Shown piece after piece: positions 21,441 through 31,717 of a stretch of 64,000 nucleotides of DNA. Each line of letters opens with the position of its first letter. Within the stretch, counting starts at the first letter, position 1. The notes under the pieces are model-generated. The model had not been told where the DNA came from. It ran no database searches and was given only the letters and a program-made list of their open reading frames with translations. The translations under genes and the position numbers were made by a program. Source of the DNA: Buxus sempervirens (taxonomy: Eukaryota > Streptophyta > Magnoliopsida > Buxales > Buxaceae); assembly GCA_947561395.2 (NCBI GenBank), contig OX387187.1:1680976-1744975 (forward strand). Direction: 5' to 3'.

Positions 21441-23972
21441 ATGACTGGTTTTGGAGCTTGCTCACCCTTAATTTCTCGGGTTTTCTGGAGCGACTTCTTG
21501 TTCTTTGGTTTAAGGTTAAAAAGAAATGAAATTGAACTTAAGCTCGTCAACTTGTTTCGGCGTTGATGCAAGACATTCAACAATGTTTTTTCCCTTCTTG
21601 TTTGTTCCATTAAAGCTTTTAGGTGATTTCTAGTTTTTGGCTTTTTAAAGTTTTTATTTATTTATCCTTCTTGCAAATTTAGGACTTTTTAAAGTTTTTT
21701 TTTTTGCAGATTGGCCAGAGGATTAGTGATAGAGTGGGAAGGAAGGAGAGGATCGGAGGGGAGGAGAGGACGAGTTTCTCTCACTGCTATCCGTCATCCT
21801 GGGGGACCTCGTTCACCTATCCTATTCTATTTACAAAAGTGGGAAATTAAAATTTTACAAAAGGGGCCAGTTTGCCCAGAATTTCTTCATTCTACTTTCT
21901 TCTTTATGCCCTAAGGTTCTCCGCTCCTTTCTTCAGCAGGGGAAGAGTTCTTCCGTCAGCTCTTTTTATGATAAGGTAGAGGTTTCCTGGTTTGGAATGA
22001 CTCCATCGGGGATTGGTGGGAGCGTCTACCATTTTTTCCTTTTCGCACAGCTTGCTTCTTCCAGTTGGATATGGCTTGTCAGGTTTGTTTGAGCTTTTGC
22101 CGAGTATGGGAGCTCCATTGGGGATTGGGGAGCCTTCTTGTATTCGTCTCTCTTTATTCCAGGCCAACTTCTTTAGACTGGGCATGGCCTTGACACGCTG
22201 TTTGGGGCTCTTAAAGGAAACTCCGCTGGGGGATAGACTCCGCAGGGGATAAGAGGGCCCTTTGTTACTCCCTTGCATTGGCTTTCTTCTGCTCGTCCTT
22301 TCTTCTGCCTTTTCCTCTTTTTCTAGCTTCAAGGTGCCTCTTGACGTCTTTTGGCTTTTCTGCTTTGCGCGGGCCTGCAAAACTCTCACAGAGTGGTGAG
22401 GTATCCTGAATTTCAGAAGATAAGCATTTAAATGAACTTTTTTTTGGCAAGTGATTTAAAAGAAAAGGCTGGACCAGCGACCACGGTGATTTGCCTCGTT
22501 AGCTCGAAATGTTTTGGGATGGTGTGCTTGACATGCGCTCCCATGAGATTCTTAACTTGTGCTAGCAACGGTTTAGAGGGGTATTGCAAGGAGTGTTCCC
22601 CCTTCCTTGGTTTTGGTTTCTCTCTTTCTTGAGGGTAGATTTTGCAATTGAGGGTTCCTCCCTTGGGTTAGTGTCTATTCCAGCTTGAGGGTTTTTGGCC
22701 GACTTTTGCATCACGTTCCATAGATCAGAGAGGTCTTGAAATCAGGACGAAACATTGGCTTGGTTTCAGGTCTAGGAAATGATGAGTTATAAGGCTCAAA
22801 TTCTTATCTTTTCATTCTCAGGTTTCATTTTGCGTCTTGCCAAAGCTCGTTCTCCTTCATCACTAATTTGCATGAATCTGAGTGTCACATTTTCTGCAAT
22901 CAGAAAGGACTTTCTGATGGGATGAAATGAAGGCTAGGGTTTTTGGTTTATAAAATAAAGGGAATATGGCTCAAAGTCTTTTTGTAAACGGGTCGGGTCA
23001 TGTTCTTCTATTTTCTTGATTGCTTGGATTTTGACAGTGTCATTTCTACTTTCTTTCCTTTTCTTTTTCTTTCTAAGGCCTTTTGTAACTTTTTTGTAAC
23101 CTTTGCTTCCTCTTTAGCACTTTCGCTTTTGCCTTTGGGGTCTACCTTTGCTTCTTGATTTGATTGGCGTGCCCCAGTGCGCTTTCTGATTTCTTTTCTT
23201 TTTGTTTTTGTTTTTGCACACTCGCATCCTTTCTTCTTTCCTTCTTATTTGTCAAGCACCATATTTAGGGCTCATGACTTAGTGGGTTGGAAGAAAAAAA
23301 GTTAGGCTCAAGGGGTTTAACTAGAGATATGAATTTGAAAATTTGGCAGGTAAAGCAAGGATGGCCTTTCATCCTTTTGCAGAAATTGTGACAACTTGGT
23401 TGACATGTTTCATGCAAATTCATTCAGAAATCTACTCATCCTTCTTTTTTAGCTTTGCCCCAGTGCTGGGGTGACTAGACACAACACGGGTATTTGAATA
23501 ATACGAATAAGCTCAAAGTGTTAAGATTAGCGGTTTTCTAGGTTCAGGATGTATGAAGGATGACCTCCCATCCTTTCTTAAAGACATGATGTTAAAGCCG
23601 GCCTTGACCCTTGGCTAGTTTAGACACTTTCGCTTTTCTTTTTCTTTTTCTTTCTTTTCTCTCAAGGGTTGCACTGCCCCGGTGCAAAGATAGGTTGGAG
23701 GAGAAAAACAAGGCTTTTGGATCAGGAAAGGGTTGCCTTTGGCTCAGTCAAGGTTCTCATGGGATAGTATCCTGCACCCAACTGAAGACACCTTTGAGCA
23801 ATTTGGCACCTTTCCATGATCGCGGTCGTGCCAAAAAAGGTGTGGTCTTAGAGAGATGTCATCATCGACCAATCACTTGCAATTTTTTTTTTTTGTACAT
23901 GAAAGCATATAAAAATAACAGAAGTAAAAGGTAGTTATAACAAAAAGCATTAGAAGTAAAGGAAACCTCCCT
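21441..23972 (-). other. 3' internal region of element T without pol
   Basis: About 2.5 kb lies between gag and the 3' LTR. It is rich in C/T runs on the plus strand (G/A on the element strand). I find no protease, RT, RNase H or integrase blocks in any frame. The longest frame (21904-22389, minus, lysine-rich) has no recognisable motif and probably is not a gene. Either pol was deleted or the family is a gag-only, trans-mobilised type. Confidence 0.7.
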
Positions 23973-26385
23973 TCAGGTGTCGACTTTACGAGTTACGAAG
24001 GACACAGAGCTCCAGTTTCTTGGCGGTGATTTGTCCTCCTTGTTGACTTCAATTGCCTTCTTCGGTTCAATTCCACCAGATGTGATTATGTTGATGAATT
24101 CCTCCGGGTCACTTTCATCTAATGATGTGTCTTCCAGGTCCTCATCCGCATAGGCAGACTGATCCTGACTTTCCTCTGAGTTAGATACATTGATGAAGTC
24201 AGGAGTGGATGGAGGCACCCCTTCTACTGTGACATGAGGGAGGCCAGGCCACTCAGACATCTCATGAGAGAGGGAATCCTGATCAGACTCTAGCGATGGT
24301 GGATCAATAAAAGATGACGAATGTTGGTATGGTTCCAATGTCACCAACAAACAGTCAGGAGGCCATTCAGCAGACCTCTGGGGATGTACTCCCAAACTGT
24401 CAATTGGCGAGTCTGGGGCACGTGGCCGGCCTTGGAGCTGAAGTCCCCCAGAACTGCCTACTCCTTCTTTGGCTGGAGGTGATGGAGAATCACTGATCCA
24501 TCCGCAGTTGGTTTGGCGCCATGGTCCTGTGACCTCCTCACTGCTTTGAGGATCGTCCTCGAGTGCACAGATGTAGACTTCTACGTTCTCTTCAGCTTTG
24601 GATTCCTTAGTTGGAGCAGGTGGAGTGTCTTCTACACCTCCTTTTTTGATGACAATCACTACTGGCTGCTTGGTTTCCTCTTGGAGATATACCCTTACTG
24701 TTTGACCTGGCCGTCCAATCAGTGTTGACAGGTCAAACTGGCATTTGCTGCCATCACTAATATTCACCTGATTTACTGAGTTGCTGGTGGATGCCTTGGA
24801 GTGATCCAGGAGAGGGTTGGTGGAAGTACCTGCAGCAGGAGTTGTTACTGGGGGATCGATTGAGATACGCTTGCTGTCGATTAGGACCTGCATGTCGTGC
24901 TTCAAGTCCCAGCAACGGTTGGTGTGGTGTCCAGGGGCTTCCATGTGATACTCACAGTACTCATGGGGGTTGTAGGAGCGGCTGTTGGCTGTTTGGTGGG
25001 TCGGCTGCTTCTTCTGCAGATACCCTTTCTTCAAGAGGGTTGGAAGCAATTCCGCCAACAGGTAAGGGAGAGGCGTGAACACCCTATTCATCCTTGCCTG
25101 CATTTCTTCTCTGGACCACCTTGGTCGTCCTGCAAACTGTGCTCCCTGGCCAGTGTTTTGTTTTTCCCTCTTATCTGGTGTCGAGAAGTGGAAAGGTCGG
25201 CTTGGTTGGACATAATTGACGATTTCAATCTCTTTCTTTCTGTCCATACCTTTTCCACCAACAGGGTTTCTTTTTGGCTCGGCAAAACCGGCCACTCTGC
25301 CAGACTTAACTCCGCCCTCTATCCTATCTGCCACCACAACTAGGTTTGTGAAACATGCAGCACATTGCCCCAGTAGCAGTGTATAATAGGGCTGCACCAG
25401 TGTTGAGATGAACAACGTTATCATCTCTTTTTCTAGCATAGGGGGTTGGACCATCGCAGCCGTTTCCTGCCATCTCTTTGCGTACTCATGGATGGACTCG
25501 GAGCTTTTCTTTGACGTTTTCTGTAATTCCATCCTAGTGGGCAAAACCTCAGTGTTGAACTTGAAGTGTTCGAGGAATGTGCTTGCCAAGTCATCCCATG
25601 TCCTGATTTGGTTCCTGTCCAAACTAGCAAACCATTTCTGTACCGATCCTGCCAAGGAGCATTGGAAGAACTGGATCATGATCTTTTCGTCGTATGCATA
25701 CTAGCACATGTCCCCATAGTATGCTCTAAGGTGCGACAGCAGACACCCGCTTTCCATCGAATTTCACGAAGTCTGGACACTTGAATTTCGGGGGAAGCTG
25801 TAGATTTGGGAAGAATCCCAACCTATCCAACGCGGATTCTCTTGGCACGGGGCCTCTGTTTATATTTTGCATTTGTTCCTTTAGCGCCTGTAAATCTGCT
25901 TGCATCCAGGCTATGACAATAGCCGCCTTCTATGCTCTGTACCACTTTTCTTCTTCATGCCCCATTCCTTGTGGCATCGCTTGTTGCTGTGGAATAGCAG
26001 GGGGTGTCGGAATCCTCAATTGCAGCTCTGGCTGGATTGGCAAAGGTTGTGGAATTGGTTGCTCTGGCGGTTGCACGTTTGGCTGCGGAAGAGCGGGTGT
26101 TGGCTATTCTGGTGGTACTGGTAATGGTTGAGGAGCCTTTGGTTGTGGAGCCGGTGGTTGCAATGGAGGTATTGGCAACTGTGGTAGAGGTACTGGCAAT
26201 TGTTGCTGTGGTTGTACAAACTGATGCGGTGCTTGCAGCCTTTCCATTTGTTGCATCATGGTTGCCATCATGGCCGACATGTTGGCCATTTTCTGGTTAA
26301 AGCCGGTGATTACTGGATGGTTTTCCAGATTTTCCTGCTCTTGAGGTGGAGGTGGAGGTTGTTCTTGTCCATCAGTAAGATCCAT
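23973..26385 (-). pseudogene. Gag of Tat/Ogre-like element T, interrupted
   Basis: The start codon on the minus strand at 26385 opens MDLTDGQEQPPPPPQEQ. A methionine-rich MANMSAMMATMMQQME stretch and a long P/Q-rich linker follow, with stops near 26104 and 25960. The capsid region around 25690-25760 (PDFVKFDGKR, RAYYGDM) has a TAG near 25702 where Tat gags have tryptophan. From 25679 a 568-codon frame is open. It holds the capsid continuation (FFQCSLAGSVQKWF, WDDLASTFLEHF), a zinc-binding CEYH...GHHTNRC motif near residues 242-256 of that frame typical of Tat/Ogre gag, then an acidic C-terminal tail. There is no pol after it. Gag would bind and package element RNA; this copy is not intact at the N-terminal side. 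Plus-strand frames here are shadows. Confidence 0.88.
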
Positions 26386-26570
26386 CTGAAGTCTTCTTCC
26401 GAAACGCAGGAGGTATGGGCTGTGATTCGCAATCTTGGAACCTTGGTAAAATAGAAAAGGAGAAAACAAGTTAGTACAAAGAATTCATATCGCATTAAGA
26501 TATAATGCATGTCAATGCAGAATATTTTTTATCTTTATTATTTCCTTATTTAATTGGGATGTGGAAACGC

Positions 26571-27175
26571 GAAGCGTTGATTTCCAAAGGGTTGGGTTCT
26601 GGAAACTTGAAGAGTTGATTTCCAGAGGATTGGTTTGGGAAACTTGGAAAGTTGATTAAAGGTTTGGGGTTGTGGAAACGCGAAGCGTTGATTTCCACAT
26701 TGGGCTCTGGAAATGTGAAGCGTTGATTTCCAGAGGGTTTAGAAAACTCAAAGAGTTGATTTCCTAAAGGTTTGGGATTGTGGAAACCCGAAGCGTTGAT
26801 TTCCACATTGAACTCTGGAAACTCGAAGGTTTATTTCCAGAGGGTTGGGGATTTTGGGAAACGCAAAGCGTTGATTTCCCTGAGAAGTGGAAACTCAAAG
26901 AGTTGATTTCCACTAGGTTTAGGTTTGTGGAAACGTGAAGCGTTGATTTCCACATTGAGCCCTGGAAACGCGAAGCGTTGATTTCCACATTGAGCCCTGG
27001 AAACGCGAAGCGTTGATTTCCAGAGGGTTTGGGATTTTTGGGAAACGCGAAGCGTTAATTTCCCTAAGTAGTGGAAACTCGAAGAGTTGATTTCCATTAG
27101 GTTTAGGTTTGTTGAAACGAGAAGCGTTGATTTCCACATTGAGCTCTGGAAACGCGAAGCGTTAATTTCCAGATG
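26571..27175 (-). repeat. Array of 17 covarying hairpin units in the leader of element T
   Basis: Seventeen units of about 30-40 bases share the plan GGAAAC-(2-3 nt)-GAAG-(2-3 nt)-GTTGATTTCC. The outer arms change together: GTGGAAA/TTTCCAC, CTGGAAA/TTTCCAG, GGGAAA/TTTCCC, AGTGGAAA/TTTCCACT. The inner arms also change together: AACGC/GCGTT or AACTC/GAGTT around a GAA loop. Spacers alternate between CACATTGAGC-like and AGGGTTTGGG-like. The array lies between primer site and gag, so it would be in the element RNA. Apparent proteins over it in several frames are by-products of the repeat. Confidence 0.9.
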
Positions 27176-28879
27176 GTTAAAGATCAGAAGTTGATTTTGA
27201 CTTATTTGACCTTTCTTTTGATTTGAAGTCTTTTTTTCCTTCTTTTCTGTTTCTTCTTTTCTTTCTTTTCTTTTTTTTAGTTTGACTGATGACCATTAGC
27301 AAGGAACAGACCCATCCCTGATTTTCCTGATTTATTATTTTGGCTGAGTCGCAACCAATTGTTTTTGCCCAGCATTGCCTTTTCTTGATTATAATGAAGC
27401 TGGTTGAGGCACAGAGAGTTGAAGCCATTGATTGCCCCAAGGCAAGCTTGATTTACACACATAGGCAGTTTTGATCTTGGGAAATTTCTGTAAATTCTTT
27501 TTTTTCCCTTTGACCATGATTTGACCAGGCATACTTATGCAAATGATCTTGAAGTGTGTGTGCTCAATGTATGAAAATTGTACACAAAATTAAAGCAAAG
27601 GTTAAGTGATATTACCATCCGACGAACTTGTGTCAACAGATGAATGTAAAAAAGGCACAATAAAAAAAGTGTGTGCACAGTCCTAAAAAAGGTTGGTGTC
27701 CCGTAGGGCACGACTCCTAGACATACTTGTGTACGGAAGCGCATCTGAGTTCTGATCAACCCTTTGTCTTTCATCTGTTCTTTCATCTACTCTTGGTGTC
27801 AGACCACAGCAAAAATTTACAACTTGCCAGGTTTTATGTCCCTGTTCTGATTTGGCCCGCTTCTGTCTGACCATCTGATTTGGCCGGCTTGCATCTGCTC
27901 AAAAGGCCAATCTAGACTCAAAGTTTTCCTAGCGGACTCAATGGGTCAAGGCCCACGGCTCACGGGACTCAATGCATAAATCTGGGGTGGCTCCCCTGAT
28001 TAAATTTTGTTTGGCTTCATAAATTAGGGCTAAGGCAGCCCATGATTTAGGGTTTACTCAGTTTGACGCAAAAGGCAGGGGTTGCTGCCCCTGATGGACT
28101 CTTGGGTTTTAGATTGATTTTACATTTCCTACTTCCATCATTCACACACATTCACAACAATTGTGGTTTAGTCAGAAGTAATAGGTGGGGAAGGGTACCC
28201 AGTCCGAGACATTTGCCTATAAGGTTTTGAGCCAAGTACTAGACCTTCGCGTACCATGGCAAGAAACCAATGATGCTAAGGAATCCAGAAACCTGGGGAG
28301 ATGGGTTTACTCTGCTTTCCTCTGCGAGCCATGGGAGCATGGGGCTAATACCATCCCAAAGACAAGTTCATAGGAATCAGAAGGGTGGCTACTAGAGATG
28401 TCTAAGTTTTGGTGAAAGAGAGCATTTCCATTCATAGATTCATTCAGTTCGGTTCATCCACGCAATCTCCCTCGTGTGTGTCACCCCACGCAGTTATTAA
28501 AGCCAAAGCAAATCCATCCACGGTGTGGTGGGGTGCCCGTGTGTGCAGTTGGACAGAGTGTTGTGTCTAATCGGATGAGTTTTGTTTGGAAATTCGATTG
28601 ATAAAGAATTCCTTATTGTCTTTTTTATAATGAAATGCAGAATTGGCACGCAATACGATGTTCCGGGAGAGTCCCCAGGTAAGTGGAGGGGTCACAGCAA
28701 TCCCACTTAAAATCTACAAGCCTTAAGCAATTATTTCGTCCTTTGTGACAAGATTCCCCAGAATGCGCAATTGCGTGTATTCTACATCTCACTAAGGTGA
28801 GACAGAAAGTATTTCCTAAATCAATCTATATCCCCTATGTTGACTCTTTTTGAACCAAGGTCCGACTGGGTTGAGAAAT
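27176..28879 (-). other. 5' leader of element T, no gene seen
   Basis: This is the stretch between primer site (28880-28897) and the hairpin array. It contains pyrimidine-rich tracts near 27200-27290. A CCCCAGG-TAAGTGG sequence near 28674-28687 reads as a splice donor only on the plus strand. No coding motif was recognised on either strand; the short open frames have no family resemblance. Confidence 0.6.
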
Positions 28880-28897
28880 CCCCAGCGGAGTCGCCAA
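28880..28897 (-). other. Primer binding site of element T
   Basis: On the minus strand TTGGCGACTCCGCTGGGG follows the LTR end after a few bases. This TGGCGACTCC...GGGGA type is common in Tat/Ogre-lineage elements. A slightly changed copy is at 7703-7720. I do not assign the tRNA with certainty. Confidence 0.82.
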
Positions 28898-28901
28898 GCT
28901 G

Positions 28902-29823
28902 TGTGCACCGTATTTCGCATGACGGGACGCACGTGGAGTGCGTGCCTTAGAAGATTAGGAGTTGCCACTTCCTGATGGGGTGCAGGCAGGCACTAGGGTA
29001 CCTACGCAGGTCTATTTGAATGGTCTGCGGCTTTTTAGAGATTCCGTCTGAGTTCTCGGTTACGGTCCGAGGAAGTCCGAAGACATCCTGGTCTGCCCCG
29101 CCGGTTTGACCGGTCCCTAGGTCAACCCAAACCCTCATTTTGAAACTTGGGCCTGCTCGGGTCCAATACGGCTTTGTGGGCCTTCCAACGAGGCCCACAT
29201 CCTGACTTACCCAAACCAGGGCCCGTTTCAATAATGGGCCTCAAAGGCAATTTGATTAATTCCCTAGGCCAACTCCCAAGCCTAAAGGGGCCTTAAAAAT
29301 TTGAACCCACCAAATCTTGTACATTTAATAAATCTCAAATCAAATAACCTAATCCAACAAAAAGGGGTTATCCAATGTAACCCTGAATGGGACTTGAGCT
29401 TGACTTAAGCCCTACACGATATCCAATGGGCTTTCCAATGGGGCCCACCTCAGACCCATCTCATTTGTTATAAAAAGATAAAATCAATAAAAAAAAGGGG
29501 ACCCACACCACTTTGATCGTCCCCACTCAAACCTAACATAAGTGTCCATGCTGGCTTAGGAAAAGGGTGAGTTAGACCAAGTTGACTTGAACCAAGGAGA
29601 CCCGAGGGACCCGTCAAACCGACTGGGCGGACCGGGGTGTCTTCGGACTTTCTCAGACCGTAACCGAGAACTTAGCCGGAATCTCTAAAAAGCCACAGAC
29701 CATTAAAATAGACTTGTGTAGGTACCCTGGTGTCTTCCTGCACCCCATCAAGTGGTGGCGACTCCTAATCTACCGAGGCACGCACTCCACCTATGCTCCG
29801 TCGTGTGAAATACGGTGCGCACA
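28902..29823. mobile_element. Fused inverted LTR end and forward LTR tail of family T
   Basis: From 28902 to about 29112 the sequence is the inverted end of LTR T. From about 29118 it is the forward LTR T tail, which ends canonically at 29823 and is followed by the ATGTG duplication. The switch falls on GGTCCCT, a word present at both parental positions in the LTR (compare 6953 forward and the complement of 29605). This looks like a microhomology junction. Confidence 0.82.
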
Positions 29824-31717
29824 ATGTGCATATCAAGGTGTATATGAAGTTAAACAAGTCCTGTGATGGACTACAAGGTTAAGTACATGTAATACTTGGC
29901 TATTACAAAATGGGGCAATCTAGCCACACATCTCAATTACAAGGTTCTACAGGTCCAAAAATATACAACTACCATACATATAAAATAAAACCCTAGGTAG
30001 GACGATAATAGTCTTCCTCTCTATACTCGGGTGTCTTATCCTTGCCTTTTTCCCCACTCCGGTCCTTCACATCGGAAGTTGACGGCTCTAAAAACAAAAC
30101 CAATAAAACAACTTATGAGAAAAAGGTCCCAGTAAGCAACACATGTATGCTCGTGAAAACAAAGTTCATGCTAATATCATTCGGAATAAATCATGACATG
30201 GGGATAGTTTAAAACAATAGTTAAATCATCGACAATTCAATATCAATAAAAGTGATGTAATTCCGTGCTTATGTGAACAATTCCCGCAATCAATAAATAA
30301 TAATACAACAAGCCTCATCAATTAGTTATCTACGTAGTTTAATATATAACGCTCATGACCACATCTAACTCCACCGATTCCACATGGTGGGTTAGGCATC
30401 CAACACCAATTCCCCTTGATGTTAGGCATCCATACACCGATTCCCCTTGACATTGGGCATCCACGCTGATTCTCCGTAGCTATGGGCATCGGCCACTGGT
30501 GTTGCTTGGTGCCAGAATAAAACATGATGATATAAAAACAATAGTAGCAAGGTCATGGCACTATATACAAACTTACACACTTAAGATTTATGGATCCATA
30601 ACTTAAGGTTTGTTTATTATGCAATATCCTTTAATTCATTACGATGATTACACTTATCCAAATTATCTCATAAAATCGGGCCACTACCCTCCACAATATA
30701 TCAATTAACTGGGCCAATGCCCTTCATAATGTGTTACATGCTATATAAGCAAATAATAACAATAATTCATTCTCATGAGTTCATTCCATATGCAAGGATC
30801 ACTCCATGGTGATAAATCAAATATTATCCACATACACTAATTTGGGCAACCTAGACCCCAATTCATTAGGAATATTCATAAAGTTACTTTGGCATTGGTT
30901 CTCCACTTCCAAGGATCATTTGAAAGGTGTTACAAGTGGTGGAATTAAAATATATTACTCATATAGTAATTTGGAACCAAAACTCTCTACGAAACCTAGT
31001 TCAGTAGAATGTACCCAAACTCTTGGCTAATTTGAATTTTGAGATAATTCTTGTGTGAACACTTCCTAGACACCTAAATCCTATTTGTACATATGTTCGA
31101 TTTAAATAAAAACAATCTGTAGTTGGAATCACCCCAAAATGCACAAAACTGGACCTAGCGCCTGTCATCGCGCTTGAGCACAAGGTTGGGCGCTCGGCTT
31201 AACTAAAAATCTAACTCTCTGGTTTCTGAGTTTTAAAAAAACATAGACGAGGTGGTTGCAATCACGCTCAAATGGCCTCGCACGCCTGGCAATCTGGGTT
31301 TTGGGCAACAATGGGTGCCTGGCATAGCGCTCTAGCGCCCAGGCGATTTTCCAAAGTTGCGAACCCTTATGTGATTTTTGTGATTCTCCTTAAATCTAAA
31401 CCATTTGCTACTGCTTTTATCTATCCAATCCACATAGAATGAGCTACTACTTAGCTTCTATCAAACCATTAACACATGTTCATTTCATTTGTAAATAAAT
31501 CATGAAAATCACAATTCCCTAACTCCAAATCCTTTTCAAAATAAGAAATGCAATAAAGTTTTAGTTGGAAGGGTGGTTCTTACTTGATTCAAGCGAAAAC
31601 AGTCCTTTTGCTCCCAATGTAACCCACGAACAGCTTCTTTGAGCTTCCTTTAAAGTTTCTCCACAATCCCTCCAAGATTTTCTCCAACAACAAAACCTAA
31701 CAAATGGAATCTCCAAG
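29824..31717 (-). mobile_element. LTR of element H, second segment
   Basis: After the ATGTG duplication the sequence continues the H LTR interrupted at 4716. It is AT-rich, with the ACTTATGAG...CACATGTATGC landmark near 30110-30150 that other LTRs of this group share. A GC-rich block with AGCGCC and GCGCTTGAGC words lies at 31150-31360. The far LTR end is not reached: family B DNA begins at 31718. No gene seen. Confidence 0.7.
30363..30490 (-). repeat. Degenerate 31-36 bp tandem repeat in LTR H
   Basis: Four units carry (A/G)GGCATCC followed by CACC(A/G)ATTCCCCTTGA or variants. The first includes a CCACC...GGTGG stem. It is at a position comparable with the hairpin arrays of families B and D. 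Confidence 0.6.

Larger units (their letters stand above)
4717..29823. mobile_element. Composite family T insertion (Tat/Ogre-like, gag-only), TSD ATGTG
   Basis: The left end starts TGTTAGCAAC like a forward LTR and the right end finishes GTGCGCACA like a forward LTR. Both are flanked by ATGTG (4712-4716 and 29824-29828), and the H LTR reads on outside. Everything between is therefore one insertion site plus later rearrangement and nesting. In order it holds a forward LTR (4717-7656), a short inverted primer-site remnant, an inverted LTR split by two nested insertions (7723-21257), an inverted internal region with PPT, gag and primer site (21258-28901), a short inverted LTR end, and a forward LTR tail to 29823. 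No pol is present. The mixed orientation indicates an internal inversion or recombination between inverted copies. Confidence 0.85.

Noticed and set aside
21904-22389. 161-codon lysine-rich minus-strand frame in the 3' region of element T
   Set aside because: No domain or motif; composition follows the purine-rich strand. It could be an extra ORF of the element, but the sequence alone does not support it.
24791-26300. Long plus-strand frames opposite the T gag
   Set aside because: Shadows of the minus-strand gag, which has recognisable capsid and zinc motifs; the plus-strand products have none.
26546-27139. Several open frames with repeated ASRF and NQLFEF words
   Set aside because: By-products of the 17-unit hairpin array; the same repeat gives open frames in more than one register.
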